Shown here in pieces: positions 9,236 through 18,343 of a stretch of DNA of 58,162 bases; position 1 is the stretch's first letter; each line of letters starts with the position of its first letter. The notes under the pieces were generated by a model. That model was not told the origin of the DNA, did no database searches, and saw only the letters and a program-made list of their open reading frames with translations. Location: positions 1 through 58,162 of the forward strand of contig CAITNQ010000257.1 in the NCBI GenBank assembly GCA_903893785.1. The letters run 5' to 3'. This DNA is from an uncultured Gemmatimonadota bacterium. GTDB taxonomy: Bacteria; Latescibacterota; UBA2968; UBA8231. The position numbers and the translations under genes are program-made.

Positions 9236-10546
9236 ATGCAGTGCTGGATCTTTGCCCATATCGACCGGCCCCAGGCCCCTTGGCTGCGTGACTATGACGA
9301 GCGCTTCGACGCCTGGGAGGCGGGTGGCGTCTGCGGTCTGGTCGTCGGCTATATGCGCCTGCTGGAGGATGACGGCACGCCGGTACAGGCGTGGGAGCCT
9401 GATGCGCAGCTGTACACCGACCGCGGCCTGCCGCCGCCGGCGGTGCTCAAACGCAACCCCCAGCTTGAGCGGCAGTTGCAGGAGATGCTCGACAACGCCG
9501 CGGTCCGCGGCTGGCCCGTGTACCTGTTCGGCGGCGTCAGCAGTGTCGCCCACGCCCAGGATCTGGCCAATGCCTTCCCCCAAGCGCATGGCTTCATTCT
9601 CGACGGGCCGGGAGAGAATCACTACGAACTGGCCTTCCACCACGGCGGTGAGTTGCTCGAGCTGCGTCCCGGTGAGGCCGAGCGCTTTGCCGCGCTGGGG
9701 GCCGACGCCGGCCGGCTGCAGCGCGGCATCGACCAGTTCCGCGCCGCCCTCCACCGGTTGACCCCGGACAGGGTGCGCTACCACGCCGCCGGCGGGCTCT
9801 TCGGGTCGCTCCTGCTGTGCGACCTGACCGAGGACACCCTGTATTGGCTGCGCCAGCGCCAGGATGCCTCCCGGGCCGCCTGGCGCGAGGCCCGGCAATG
9901 CGTCGATGGTGTCGACCGCCGAATGCTGCTGGGTGGGATCCCGCGCACGGCGGCGTTCTCGTCACTGACCGGGCAGAATTACCAGCAGATGCCGGAGTTC
10001 TTCGACCTGGTCTTCCCCAAGCACTACTTCTGGCACCGGGGATTCGACGGCCTCTATGGGACCGTGGCCCGGTGGGTGCAGCGGCTGGGCAGGTGGAATC
10101 CGTCGTTGACCGACGCAGACTGCCTGGCCGTGGTCAAGGCCCTGTTTGGTATTGATCTGCCGGGCGTCCGCTCGCTGCTTGACCTGGATCTGGGATTCCC
10201 GCCCGAGTTCTACGCCGAAGTAGTGCGCACCGAGACGCAGCGAGCCTTGGCGGCGGTGGGCGATCCGGAGCGCGTCATTGCCTGGGTATCCACCGGCCGG
10301 GCCCCTCACGCTGGCGACGCCATGACCGCCCGCGATCTGCATGCCATCTTGACCGCTTCGCGGGATGCCGGGCTGCAGCGCTTTCTCTTCCACCCTGACC
10401 CGGACTTGGGCGCGGCGGAGTGGCGTGTGATCTCGCATTTGTGCGGCGACCTGTGGGAGGAGAGCCGTACCGGGTACTGGCCGGCCGACACGCCCCGGCT
10501 GGATTCGTTCAGCGGCCCGCGACAGCCGTCGGTCAGTGATGACTGA
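9236..10546 (+). CDS. Uncharacterised protein, probably TIM-barrel glycosidase-like
   Basis: 436 aa from the ATG at 9236 (AAGG 8 bases upstream; the longer frame has no conserved look). I do not recognise the family with certainty. The N-terminus ([16 protein letters not shown]) reads like a first barrel strand. Acidic or aromatic motifs typical of barrel ends follow at [12 protein letters not shown] and [18 protein letters not shown], and near the end [14 protein letters not shown] and [14 protein letters not shown]. This pattern suits putative glycoside hydrolases annotated in uncultured bacteria. It lacks a signal peptide and lies between the DapA-like gene and the antiporter in one direction, so a role in the same sugar-acid pathway is plausible but inferred. 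Confidence 0.55.
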   Translation: MQCWIFAHIDRPQAPWLRDYDERFDAWEAGGVCGLVVGYMRLLEDDGTPVQAWEPDAQLYTDRGLPPPAVLKRNPQLERQLQEMLDNAAVRGWPVYLFGGVSSVAHAQDLANAFPQAHGFILDGPGENHYELAFHHGGELLELRPGEAERFAALGADAGRLQRGIDQFRAALHRLTPDRVRYHAAGGLFGSLLLCDLTEDTLYWLRQRQDASRAAWREARQCVDGVDRRMLLGGIPRTAAFSSLTGQNYQQMPEFFDLVFPKHYFWHRGFDGLYGTVARWVQRLGRWNPSLTDADCLAVVKALFGIDLPGVRSLLDLDLGFPPEFYAEVVRTETQRALAAVGDPERVIAWVSTGRAPHAGDAMTARDLHAILTASRDAGLQRFLFHPDPDLGAAEWRVISHLCGDLWEESRTGYWPADTPRLDSFSGPRQPSVSDD

Positions 10547-10593
10547 TCGACGGGCAGCGGGTGCGCGGCGCTGACCCGTCGACGTCACTCGCC

Positions 10594-12570
10594 ATGGGTA
10601 TCGCCGAGCATATCGTCCTCATCGTCGTCGCCGGCCTGGTCGGTGGCCTGCTGGCGCACGCCTGTCGCCAGCCGTTGCTGCTTGGCTACATCCTTGTCGG
10701 CGTCCTGCTCGGGCCGGTCACCGGCGGCATTGCCGCGGCCGATCTGCACGACCTGGAGTTGCTCGCCGAGATCGGCGTGGCCCTGCTGCTGTTCGCCCTG
10801 GGTCTGGAGTTCTCTCTGGCCGATCTCCGCCCGGTTCGTCGCATCGCCCTGCTGGGAACCCCGCTGCAGATTCTCCTGACCCTTGGCCTGGGCAGCCTTA
10901 TCGGCAAGGCCTGCGGTTGGGCCTGGCTGCCCTCGGTTTGGTTGGGTGGCATGGTATCGGTCTCCAGCACCATGGTCGTGCTCAAGACCCTGGCCGGGCA
11001 GGGCCGCATGGGGACCCTGTCCAGCCGCGTCATGTTGGGCATGCTGATCGCGCAGGACCTGGCGGTTGTGCCCCTGGTCATTCTGCTGCCGCAGCTGAGT
11101 GATCTGGGCGCGGGCCTGCCTGCCCTGGCACAGGCGGCCGCCAAGGTGGGCGCCTTCCTGCTGTTGATGACCGTGGTGGGGACCCGTGTGTTACCGCGCC
11201 TGATGGGGCTGGTGGCCGGTTGGGATTCCCGCGAGCTGTTCCTGCTGGCGACCACCGCCGTGGGACTGGGCGTCGGGTACGGCACCTATCTGTTCGGCCT
11301 GTCCTTTGCCTTCGGCGCCTTTGTCGCCGGCATGGTGTTGAGCAACTCCGAGTATGGCCACCAGGCGCTCAGTGACATCATCCCGCTGCGCGACATCTTC
11401 GGCTTGCTGTTTTTCGTCTCGGTCGGGATGCTGCTCCAGCCCCAGTACCTACTGGATCACTGGCCACAGGTGTTGCTGGTGGCGGCCGCCGTGGCGGGCG
11501 GCAAAGGACTCATCTTCGCCGGTCTGAGCTGGCTCTTCGGGTACGGCAACGTGGTGCCCCTGGCGTTGGGTCTGGGGCTCTTCCAGGTCGGCGAGTTCGC
11601 TTTTGTCCTGGCCCGCGTCGGCATCAGCAGCGACTCGATCGACACCGACCTCTATAACCTGGTCCTGGCCGTGGCGATCCTGACCATGTTCGCCACCCCG
11701 CTCGTCTCGGCGCTAACGCACCCGCTGTACCTGTGGCGCCGCCGTTGGCGCCCGCGCGAACCCCTGCAGTCGGTCAACCTGCCCGACGACGGCCTGCGGG
11801 GCCACGTGGTCATTGCCGGCGGCGGCCGCGTCGGCAGCTATGTGGCCCAGGTACTCGGACGCCTCGGCGTGCCCTTCGTCATCGTCGAGCTCAACGCGCG
11901 CCGGGTGGATCACGGCCGCGCCCAAGGGTGGCCGCTGGTGTTTGGCGACGCCAGCCAGCGCGTGGTGCTCGAAGCGGCCTGCGTGGCCCACGCCCGCCTA
12001 GTGTTGGTGACCACCCCGGTGCTGGCCGTGACGCAGTCCATCGTCTACCACGTGCGCCGTCTGCACCCCCAGGTCCACATCGTCGCCCGAGCCGATGCCA
12101 TCGAAGCGTTGGAGGCTCTGCGGGCGCGCGGCGTGTACGAAGTGGTGCAGCCCGAGTTCGAGGCCGGCCTGGAGATCACCCGACAGGCACTGCTCCACCT
12201 GGACTACCCCGCGGCCGAGATTCAGGCGTTCACCGATGCGACGCGTCGGGAGCTTTACGCGCCGCTGTACACGGGTGACGCGGCTGCCCAGGACCTGGCC
12301 CGCCTGCGGCAGGCCTCGCACCTCCTGCAGCTGCATTGGGTCACCCTGGTCAGCGACAGCCCGTTGGCAGGCGCCACCATTGCCGACTCGCAGCTGCGTC
12401 GGCGCACCGGGGCGTCGATCGTGGGCCTGATGCGCGGGGGCACGATGCAGCCCAATCCCGACGCCGTTACGCGGCTGCAGGGCGGTGACCTGCTGGCCGT
12501 GCTGGCAGACGCCGAGCAGCTGGCGGCCTTCTGGCGCCTGGCCGAACCCACCGTGGCGGCACCGACCTGA
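10594..12570 (+). CDS. KefB-type cation:proton antiporter with RCK domains
   Basis: 658 aa from the ATG at 10594. Residues about 5-385 form a 12-helix Na+/H+ exchanger (CPA2) domain with [15 protein letters not shown] and the ALGLEFSL segment. A TrkA-N/RCK domain follows with a Rossmann start [16 protein letters not shown], then a TrkA-C domain with [14 protein letters not shown]. This is the architecture of glutathione-gated or related K+/H+ antiporters (KefB/KefC/YbaL). It acts in the inner membrane in K+ efflux and pH control during electrophile stress. It follows the unknown gene by 47 bases and converges on the creatininase gene with a 51-base gap. Family call is strong; ion and ligand are inferred. 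Confidence 0.9.
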   Translation: MGIAEHIVLIVVAGLVGGLLAHACRQPLLLGYILVGVLLGPVTGGIAAADLHDLELLAEIGVALLLFALGLEFSLADLRPVRRIALLGTPLQILLTLGLGSLIGKACGWAWLPSVWLGGMVSVSSTMVVLKTLAGQGRMGTLSSRVMLGMLIAQDLAVVPLVILLPQLSDLGAGLPALAQAAAKVGAFLLLMTVVGTRVLPRLMGLVAGWDSRELFLLATTAVGLGVGYGTYLFGLSFAFGAFVAGMVLSNSEYGHQALSDIIPLRDIFGLLFFVSVGMLLQPQYLLDHWPQVLLVAAAVAGGKGLIFAGLSWLFGYGNVVPLALGLGLFQVGEFAFVLARVGISSDSIDTDLYNLVLAVAILTMFATPLVSALTHPLYLWRRRWRPREPLQSVNLPDDGLRGHVVIAGGGRVGSYVAQVLGRLGVPFVIVELNARRVDHGRAQGWPLVFGDASQRVVLEAACVAHARLVLVTTPVLAVTQSIVYHVRRLHPQVHIVARADAIEALEALRARGVYEVVQPEFEAGLEITRQALLHLDYPAAEIQAFTDATRRELYAPLYTGDAAAQDLARLRQASHLLQLHWVTLVSDSPLAGATIADSQLRRRTGASIVGLMRGGTMQPNPDAVTRLQGGDLLAVLADAEQLAAFWRLAEPTVAAPT

Positions 12571-12621
12571 AGCTAACCCAGCCCCGCGCGGTGCCCTGCC
12601 CTGGTCCGGGACGCGCTGCGC

Positions 12622-13437
12622 TCAGCCGCGCCACAGGCCTTCACGCAGGCTGTCGCCATGGCCGCGGTACAAGGCCATTTGGGCAAGCCGGTGCGCCGCC
12701 TCGCGCACCGCTACCTCAGCCGCAGCCTCCAGCGTGGCCTCGCCGAACTCCGCCGTGGCGTCCTGCGGTGGAATCCGGCCCCCGATGCCGGTCAGCGGTT
12801 CGCCCTTGGGTGGCAGTTGCGACAGATCCACGGTGTGCGGATGCAGCGCCATCAGGTGGGATGTCTCCCAACCCGCCGCATGGTCGCCGGCGCCCTCGAA
12901 CTGGTCGCGCACCAGCAGGTAGTCGACAAAGGCCCAGGCCAACATGCCGTGGTGGCGGCTGTATCGACGCTGGTTGAATTGCAGAACCGCGGCCCGGGCG
13001 TGATCGATGAGCGGGTAATGCCCCGCGACCAAGATACCGAGAGCGAAACCGAGGCTCTCGGCCTCGGCGAGAATGTGCAGCAGCAGGCGATGGTACCCCA
13101 GGCTCTGTTCGCTGGCTGTGAAAGGCTGGCGTTCGGGCAGGAAGTTGTCCGGTGGCAGCTCCATGGCGGCAGCGATGTCTTCGCGGTCGCGGGCATTGGC
13201 CTCCATCAGCCCTTCCACCCGGCTCTCGCCGTAGTAAAGGGGCGGGAAGACTAGGCCGCCGCCCTTCCGGGCGCAGCGCAGAGCCAGTCCCTCGGCCTGC
13301 AGGGTGTCGGCGCCCAGCGGGTTCTGCGGCCCATGCCATTCCAGCGTGCCGATCGGGATGTACGCCACGGGGCAGGCGCGGCGGCGGGCGACAACCTGGG
13401 CGGGTCGCAGCATGTGGTACCGGACTTCTGCATCCAC
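12622..13437 (-). CDS. Creatininase-family amidohydrolase
   Basis: 271 aa. It starts at GTG (13437) with AAGGAG seven bases upstream. The motif GTLEWHGPQNPLGAD (Glu, His, Asp ligands) is the metal-binding block of the creatininase/FAPy-deformylase family. The second ligand region reads AGHYPLIDHA instead of the usual NGHGGN, so this is a divergent branch. Family members hydrolyse cyclic amides (creatinine, mycofactocin or riboflavin-pathway intermediates); the substrate here is unknown. A 14-bp stem-loop lies 6 bases upstream of the ribosome binding site in the leader. It converges on the antiporter gene and points away from the sigma-54-driven gene. Confidence 0.8.
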   Translation of the reverse strand: MDAEVRYHMLRPAQVVARRRACPVAYIPIGTLEWHGPQNPLGADTLQAEGLALRCARKGGGLVFPPLYYGESRVEGLMEANARDREDIAAAMELPPDNFLPERQPFTASEQSLGYHRLLLHILAEAESLGFALGILVAGHYPLIDHARAAVLQFNQRRYSRHHGMLAWAFVDYLLVRDQFEGAGDHAAGWETSHLMALHPHTVDLSQLPPKGEPLTGIGGRIPPQDATAEFGEATLEAAAEVAVREAAHRLAQMALYRGHGDSLREGLWRG

Positions 13438-13455
13438 GGCGGTCTCCTTGGCTGG

Positions 13456-13489
13456 CTGGTCAGCGCCCGGACTCGCGGGTGCTGACCAG
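13456..13489 (-). promoter_or_regulatory. 14-bp stem-loop in leader of creatininase gene
   Basis: CTGGTCAGCGCCCG (13456-13469) pairs with CGGGTGCTGACCAG (13476-13489) with one G-U pair and a 6-base loop. It ends 6 bases before the AAGGAG of the minus-strand gene. It could control ribosome access or attenuate transcription, or be an operator. The structure is plain; the role is inferred. Confidence 0.5.
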
Positions 13490-13561
13490 TTACTTGTCGG
13501 TCGACTTAAGATGTTTATTTACAGTTATTTGAATGGCACACGGAAGCTGCTTAGAGATCCA

Positions 13562-13582
13562 GGTGCCGCGTGGATTGGCACC
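13562..13582 (+). promoter_or_regulatory. Dyad GGTGCC-N9-GGCACC, possible activator site
   Basis: A perfect 6-bp inverted repeat centred about 125 bases upstream of the start expected from the sigma-54 promoter at 13671. That distance is usual for bacterial enhancer-binding protein sites. GGGGTGCCCC a few bases further on (13588-13597) may belong to it. The link is by position only. Confidence 0.3.
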
Positions 13583-13670
13583 GCGACGGGGGTGCCCCAC
13601 GTGGCTCCGTTCGAATGATAACCTTAAGCGAGGCAGTGGCTTGCGTAAAATGCGGGCAACCGGGGCGCGG

Positions 13671-13688
13671 TTGGCACACGGCTTGCAT
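13671..13688 (+). promoter_or_regulatory. Sigma-54 (-24/-12) promoter
   Basis: TTGGCAC at 13671-13677, five bases, TTGCAT at 13683-13688. This matches the RpoN consensus TGGCAC-N5-TTGC at every conserved base, including the invariant GG and GC with correct spacing. Transcription would begin near 13698, about 59 bases before the ATG at 13757. It is the only such site I found in the window. Confidence 0.7.
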
Positions 13689-13756
13689 GGGTTCCTGGCG
13701 TGAACCAACGGCCACTTCGGCCGCCCCATCGCACGCAGGTCTACAGGAGGTACGTC

Positions 13757-14125
13757 ATGGAACACATGGTTCCCATTTCCTTCATCGCCGGCCTGTTCAC
13801 GTGGCTGATCCTCCGCCGCCGTTACCGCACGCTGCAGGCGATCCAGGTCGCGGCGATCGAGCGCGGCGTGGCGACCGTGCCGCCGGTAGCGGCCAGCGAT
13901 TCGCGCAAGACGGCCTGGGTGCTGATGGCCTTGGGCGTGGGGTTCAGCATCGCCACCTATGTGAGCGTGTCAGCCGTACCTGGCCACGGCCTGGACGCCC
14001 CGTTGGCGGTCAGTGTCTGGGGCCTTGTGCCGGTGCTGGTCGGCGTGGCGCTGTGGGCCCATCACCGACGCGTGCACCGTGCCAACGCCGACACGGCCAG
14101 GCCGGCCACCGTGCCCCATGCCTGA
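13757..14125 (+). CDS. Small three-helix membrane protein (DUF6249-like)
   Basis: 122 aa. The start at 13757 is fixed by AGGAGG at 13745-13750. A first membrane segment at about residues 4-18 is followed by a basic, helical cytosolic stretch (RRRYRTLQAIQVAAIERG) like that of DUF6249-type proteins, then two more hydrophobic segments (about 52-70 and 83-101) and a short charged tail. No catalytic motif is visible. The gene stands alone behind a consensus sigma-54 promoter, so its expression probably needs an enhancer-binding activator and a specific stress or nutrient cue. A role in envelope stress, comparable to Psp-type small membrane proteins, is possible but only inferred. Confidence 0.65.
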   Translation: MEHMVPISFIAGLFTWLILRRRYRTLQAIQVAAIERGVATVPPVAASDSRKTAWVLMALGVGFSIATYVSVSAVPGHGLDAPLAVSVWGLVPVLVGVALWAHHRRVHRANADTARPATVPHA

Positions 14126-14158
14126 GCCCTCGCCGGCGCCGGGCAGCCCCTGCCGGCC

Positions 14159-14188
14159 CCAAGGCCGCGGCCAGCGCCGCGGCTTTGG
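14159..14188. terminator. 12-bp stem hairpin between convergent genes
   Basis: CCAAGGCCGCGG (14159-14170) pairs with CCGCGGCTTTGG (14177-14188) with one G-U pair and the loop CCAGCG. It lies in the 204-base gap between the small membrane protein and the URO-D-like gene. There is only a short T-run inside the stem. Likely a bidirectional terminator. Confidence 0.55.
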
Positions 14189-14329
14189 CGTGTACGGACC
14201 AACGGTGGGCCTCCCTCCCGCCGCCCGCGGCGGCCGGCAGCCGGCACGGTTCGGTCCTGGTGGGCCGGTGGGGTCGGGCCGGTTCGCGGGAAGGTCAAGC
14301 CGGTCGACCGGACCGGTCGTTCGCTCGGG

Positions 14330-15226
14330 TCAGGCCGCCACGGCGCTCGTCAGGCGGCGGTACTCGTCCAGCATGATCTGGTAGCTCTCCGGGGGCATGC
14401 CGCTGAAGATGCAGTTCGAGGTCGACAGGATATAAGGTTTGCCCATGCCGCCGTGCCGCATGCAATACTGGACCGCGGCGCGGATCCGGGCCTCGTCGGT
14501 ATCCTGCAGCATGTTGCACGCCACATTGCCCATCAGGATCCAGTCCGGGTATTGTTCCCGTACCTGGCGGATGTCCATATGGCCCTGCGGATCGACGGAT
14601 TGGTACCCGTCCAGTCCGGTGCCGTGAAGCTGGTCCAAGATGCGGGTCAGGCAGCCATCGGAATGCAGGATGGCCCGCCGTCCCAAATCGTGGATGGTGG
14701 CGACCAGTTCGGTCAGGTACGGTGTTACCAGACTGGCGAACTGGGCCGGCGATACGAAAGGGGCGTCGTTGTAGCCGAAGTCGTAGGTCAGTACGAAGAA
14801 GTCGGCGCCGGCGTCCACCGCTCGGCGAAAGTGCTCCTTGGCGGCCTCGCACTTGCGACGCGCCTCCTCGTGAAGCTCGGACGGGCGCTCGAACAGGCGG
14901 ACGACGAAGTCCATCATATCGGTGCCGTTGGGCATCCAGAACACGCCACCGCCCTCATAGGCCGGCACCAGAGCCTTGTTGCCGAGGGCCTTCTTGACGC
15001 GCGCGACGCTATCGGCATCGTAGCCACCCGAGACCGCCGCCCAGCCCAGGTCGTCCACCAGGCGGTGGTACACGTCGACCTGGAAGGCGCCCCGATCGGC
15101 TTCGGCTACGGACGCCGGATCCATACCCAGCATTTCCTTTTCCAGCTGGAACACCAACTCCCAGTGCGGCGGCACGTCCGGGACGCCGCCGTCCAGCAGG
15201 CACTGCAGTCGCTCCTTGCCCGTCAC
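14330..15226 (-). CDS. Uroporphyrinogen decarboxylase-superfamily protein (HSDG type)
   Basis: 298 aa. Start GTG at 15226 with GGAGGAG upstream. The N-terminus MTGKERLQCLLDGGVPDVPP matches the usual start of URO-D-like proteins. Later motifs are the conserved LHSDGCLTRILDQL and DGYQSVDPQGHMDI, then NVACNMLQ and GKPYILSTSNCIFSGMPPE, which form the C-terminal half of the barrel. It lacks the N-terminal arginine pattern of true HemE. It is the last gene of a leftward cluster (nfeD, slipin, duplicated protein, this gene) with a 37-base gap before it. No corrinoid protein is nearby. The family is clear; the substrate is unknown. Confidence 0.85.
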   Translation of the reverse strand: MTGKERLQCLLDGGVPDVPPHWELVFQLEKEMLGMDPASVAEADRGAFQVDVYHRLVDDLGWAAVSGGYDADSVARVKKALGNKALVPAYEGGGVFWMPNGTDMMDFVVRLFERPSELHEEARRKCEAAKEHFRRAVDAGADFFVLTYDFGYNDAPFVSPAQFASLVTPYLTELVATIHDLGRRAILHSDGCLTRILDQLHGTGLDGYQSVDPQGHMDIRQVREQYPDWILMGNVACNMLQDTDEARIRAAVQYCMRHGGMGKPYILSTSNCIFSGMPPESYQIMLDEYRRLTSAVAA

Positions 15227-15263
15227 GGTCCACTCCTCCCCAGGGGCAGCCTGCCTGTCCGCA

Positions 15264-17522
15264 TCAGACCCCCGCTTCGGCCAGTCGCGCCGCTGCTCTG
15301 CGGTCCTCCTCGCCCATGGCGCGCACCAGATCCGCCAGTTGGCGACGGACCGGCGCCTGGCCCAACCGCAGGTGCGACTCGGCGTTGTGCAGGCCGCCCA
15401 GATGCGACCAGAACTGGTCCATCAGGGCGTTGACCTGGCGGCAGTGGGCCGCTGCCAGACGCAGCGGCTCGCTAGCCAGACGCCGCTCGGCCAGGTCCAG
15501 AAAACCCGCGCCATAGAAACGCCGCTCGGCCAGTTCCACCTCGCGGCCCTCCAGCCAGTCGCGGCGCGTCTTGAGGATGTCGGCCTGATCAGCCGGAAAC
15601 AGGCTGTCGGTTTCTAGCAGCCGCGCCCAGTCGACAAAAGGCTCGTGGCTGTCGAACTCGGTGCCGCTGCCGTCGAGCAGGCGCAGGTGCGCGGCGGCCA
15701 TGCGATCGACCCCCCAACGTATGGCGCGTCGGTACGCTTCGCCGAGGTCGGGCTTCGGGGCCGCCCGACGGCGGGTCAGGTGCAGGCTCCATGTGCGCGA
15801 TCCCTGCATGCCATCGAACAGGCTCAGGGGACGCAGCGGGTTCCTGGGATGATCGAGCGGGTCGTTGGGCCGGTACCCTTCGCCGCTGTTGCCGCCATAC
15901 GCCTGGAACCGGCCCCAGCACTCCGCTTGGGTGATCAACCACCAATCCGGCCAATGACCCCAATGGAACAGCAGTACCGGCAGTTGGCGGTCGCGCAGGT
16001 TCCAGAAGATGCGCCGACGCAGGTTGTCGTCCCACCCCCATGTGCGGCATGGCAGGCCGGTTTCCTGCGCCAGTTCGTGACTGAGCCAGAGCTCGTAGTC
16101 GTACCCCAGTACCTCGAACACCAACGGCAGGTGGGCGCGTTCCGGGCCATCGTCCAGCAGGCCGAAAGCGCTGCCCGTCAGCCCCATCCACACGCAGTAG
16201 TCGAGTTTCGCGTGGGTCGCCTCATCGTCGTTGAGGTCGCCGAAGGGTTCGCCCAGGAACGACCGCAGCATGCCCATGGCATTGGGCAGGGCGATGTTCT
16301 CCGGTGCCCAGGGGACCTCACCGGACAGTGCGCGCGGGCTCTTGGTAAGTGTCACCACACCGTCCAGCAACCGGTCTGGCGCTACCGGCGGCGGGTAGGG
16401 AGCGCCCGCCAACCGGCCGTGCGCGCGCGCCAGGCTGGTCAGGGACCGGGCGTCCAGACGGACCAGACGCCGTACCAACTCGGCCATGGCGCGGCGGCAC
16501 CCCGGGTCCTTGAACTTGGCCAGATCCGGGTCGAATGGGTGGCGCGCCGCGCCCACCTCCCAGATCTCGTACACCGTGTCGTGCATGCCGTGGCAACTGA
16601 TGGCCGCCGTGTCCAGATCGGCAGCCACTTCGGGCAGGTAACGAGCCGCCAAGTGCAGGAAGCTGTCGGCCAGGGCCCGCCGCTCGGCCAGATCGCCGGC
16701 AGTACCGCCGTGGGACGACTGCAGCTTCTCCCACTGTGCGTCTGTCCATCCCGACCGACTGCTGTCATCTTCCAGCAACCCAGCCCACGCCTCCATGGCT
16801 GCCATTCCCAGGGCATCCTCGGGCGTCCCGCGGGTGCCCACTTCGGCCACGGCTCGGGCGATGGCAGCGGCGTAGATCGGGCCCGGCGCAGGGGGCGAGG
16901 TCCGGCCGGTAACCAGCCCGACGCCGTCCAGCACCGGGTACCAGTCACTGAGCCGGAACTCGCCCGAAGGCGCCAGCGACAGCCGTGGATCATCCTGCCG
17001 CTCGTGCTGGAAATGGCTCCAACCCAACAGGATCTCGCCGTCGCGTTCGTACCCGGTAATGAGGAATGGTTCGGCGGGGCCGAACACACCCAGGCCCACC
17101 GCCGGGGTGCGGCGGTCGCGCAGGCTCTCTACCAGGCGCTGGCGCAACGCAGATGGCGCTGGCAACTGCGGGCGCCGGAACACCTCCGCCGCCAGGCCCG
17201 CAGCGGCAAACGCCCGCAGCAGCACAGTGTCCAGTCTGTCGTGGCCGTATCGCTCCACCAGCGCCTGGCCCGTGGGCGCGGCCGACAGGCCCATGAACTC
17301 CAGGAACCGGAAGGCCTCGCCGGTGACGCCGGCGAAATAACAGTAGTCGCCCCAGAATTCGCCGTGGGTCTGCAGGTCCACCTGCAGATGCTGCGCCAAG
17401 GCGCGGAACACCGCCGGCAGAGCCAGGTCTTCCGGGTATGGGGCTTTGCCGCTCCCGTGAAAACCGATGTGCAGCACGTCGCCGCCAAGGAGGACCTGGT
17501 CCTGGGTCCGCGCCTCTGCCAT
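15264..17522 (-). CDS. Large internally duplicated C39/BtrH-like protein
   Basis: 752 aa from the ATG at 17522 (GGAG 7 bases upstream). The protein is two copies of one module. Copy 1 has GDYCYFAGVTGEAFRFLEF (Cys61), then TPAVGLGVFGPAEPFLITGY near 139-158, then a helical part with AERRALADSFLHLAARYLPE. Copy 2 has LDYCVWMGLTGSAFGLL (Cys443), then LLFHWGHWPDWWLIT, then helices with LAERRFYGAGFLDLAERRLA. The Cys-x4-TG-x-AF pattern followed by a strand with His or Pro-Phe before LIT resembles papain-fold C39-like or BtrH N-terminal domains. Only copy 2 retains a His in the second block. Substrate and true peptidase activity are unknown. It lies between slipin and URO-D in the same direction. Confidence 0.6.
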   Translation of the reverse strand: MAEARTQDQVLLGGDVLHIGFHGSGKAPYPEDLALPAVFRALAQHLQVDLQTHGEFWGDYCYFAGVTGEAFRFLEFMGLSAAPTGQALVERYGHDRLDTVLLRAFAAAGLAAEVFRRPQLPAPSALRQRLVESLRDRRTPAVGLGVFGPAEPFLITGYERDGEILLGWSHFQHERQDDPRLSLAPSGEFRLSDWYPVLDGVGLVTGRTSPPAPGPIYAAAIARAVAEVGTRGTPEDALGMAAMEAWAGLLEDDSSRSGWTDAQWEKLQSSHGGTAGDLAERRALADSFLHLAARYLPEVAADLDTAAISCHGMHDTVYEIWEVGAARHPFDPDLAKFKDPGCRRAMAELVRRLVRLDARSLTSLARAHGRLAGAPYPPPVAPDRLLDGVVTLTKSPRALSGEVPWAPENIALPNAMGMLRSFLGEPFGDLNDDEATHAKLDYCVWMGLTGSAFGLLDDGPERAHLPLVFEVLGYDYELWLSHELAQETGLPCRTWGWDDNLRRRIFWNLRDRQLPVLLFHWGHWPDWWLITQAECWGRFQAYGGNSGEGYRPNDPLDHPRNPLRPLSLFDGMQGSRTWSLHLTRRRAAPKPDLGEAYRRAIRWGVDRMAAAHLRLLDGSGTEFDSHEPFVDWARLLETDSLFPADQADILKTRRDWLEGREVELAERRFYGAGFLDLAERRLASEPLRLAAAHCRQVNALMDQFWSHLGGLHNAESHLRLGQAPVRRQLADLVRAMGEEDRRAAARLAEAGV

Positions 17523-17594
17523 GGCCTCGCTCCGTTGTTCGCCGTCGCGGCGCGGGCCGGGCAGCCCGCCTGCCGCCACCCACACGGCCAGTGG

Positions 17595-18341
17595 CTACTT
17601 GTTCAGGAACACCCGCATCATCTCCAGCGGCAGCGGGAAGATGACCGTGGAGTTGTTTTCGCTGGCGATCTCCGTCAGGGTCTGCAGATAACGCAACTGC
17701 AGGGTGGCCGGATGGGCCTCCAGGACTTTGGCGGCTTCGGCGAGCCGTTCGGCCGCCTGCGCCTCGCCCTCGGCATGGATGATCTTGGCCCGGCGTTCGC
17801 GCTCTGCCTCGGCCTGCTTGGCCATGGCCCGCTGCATCTCCTGCGGCAGATCGATCTGCTTGACTTCCACCAGGGTTACCTTCACCCCCCAGGGATCCGT
17901 GTGGCGGTCGAGGATCTCCTGGATCTTGGCGTTGAGCCGGTCGCGCTCAGCCAGCAGCGAATCCATCTCCTCCTGACCGCAGACTGAACGCAGGGTTGTC
18001 TGGGCCAGCTGCGAAGTGCCGTACAGGTACTGGGCTACCTCCAGAATGGCGCGCCTCGCGTCGACGACCTGGAAGTAGACCACGGCGTTGACTTTGACCG
18101 AGATGTTGTCACGGGTGATGACATCCTGGGCCGGGACATCCATAGTCACCACGCGCATGTCGACCTTGACCAGGCGGTCGACACCGAACGGGATGATTAC
18201 CGTGAGCCCTGGCCCGCGCACCTCGCGCAGGCAGGACCCCAGCCGGAAGACCACGCCGCGCTGGTACTCCTGGAGGATCCGAACTCCCGACAACACGGCG
18301 ATGAGCACCACAGCCGCGATGACCGCCAGCAGGACATCCAT
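17595..18341 (-). CDS. Slipin / stomatin-like SPFH-domain protein
   Basis: 248 aa. An N-terminal membrane anchor (residues 2-20) is followed by an SPFH domain with [20 protein letters not shown] and [20 protein letters not shown], then a charged coiled coil ([20 protein letters not shown]) and a hydrophobic C-terminus. This is the p-stomatin type, which oligomerises at the inner membrane into ring-like scaffolds. The start lies only 2 bases after the nfeD stop, so the two are translationally coupled. The NfeD-slipin pair is one of the most conserved two-gene units in prokaryotes; the NfeD protease is known in archaea to cleave the stomatin C-terminal region. Confident. Confidence 0.95.
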   Translation of the reverse strand: MDVLLAVIAAVVLIAVLSGVRILQEYQRGVVFRLGSCLREVRGPGLTVIIPFGVDRLVKVDMRVVTMDVPAQDVITRDNISVKVNAVVYFQVVDARRAILEVAQYLYGTSQLAQTTLRSVCGQEEMDSLLAERDRLNAKIQEILDRHTDPWGVKVTLVEVKQIDLPQEMQRAMAKQAEAERERRAKIIHAEGEAQAAERLAEAAKVLEAHPATLQLRYLQTLTEIASENNSTVIFPLPLEMMRVFLNK

Positions 18342-18343
18342 GG

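Noticed and set aside
13532..13550. Second sigma-54 promoter (TGGCACACGGAAGCTGC)
   Set aside because: The GC is one base out of phase from the -24 box and the T-T is missing, unlike the true site at 13671.
15645..17987. Long rightward open frame antisense to the duplicated protein
   Set aside because: Shadow frame caused by GC skew of codon positions; no motifs.
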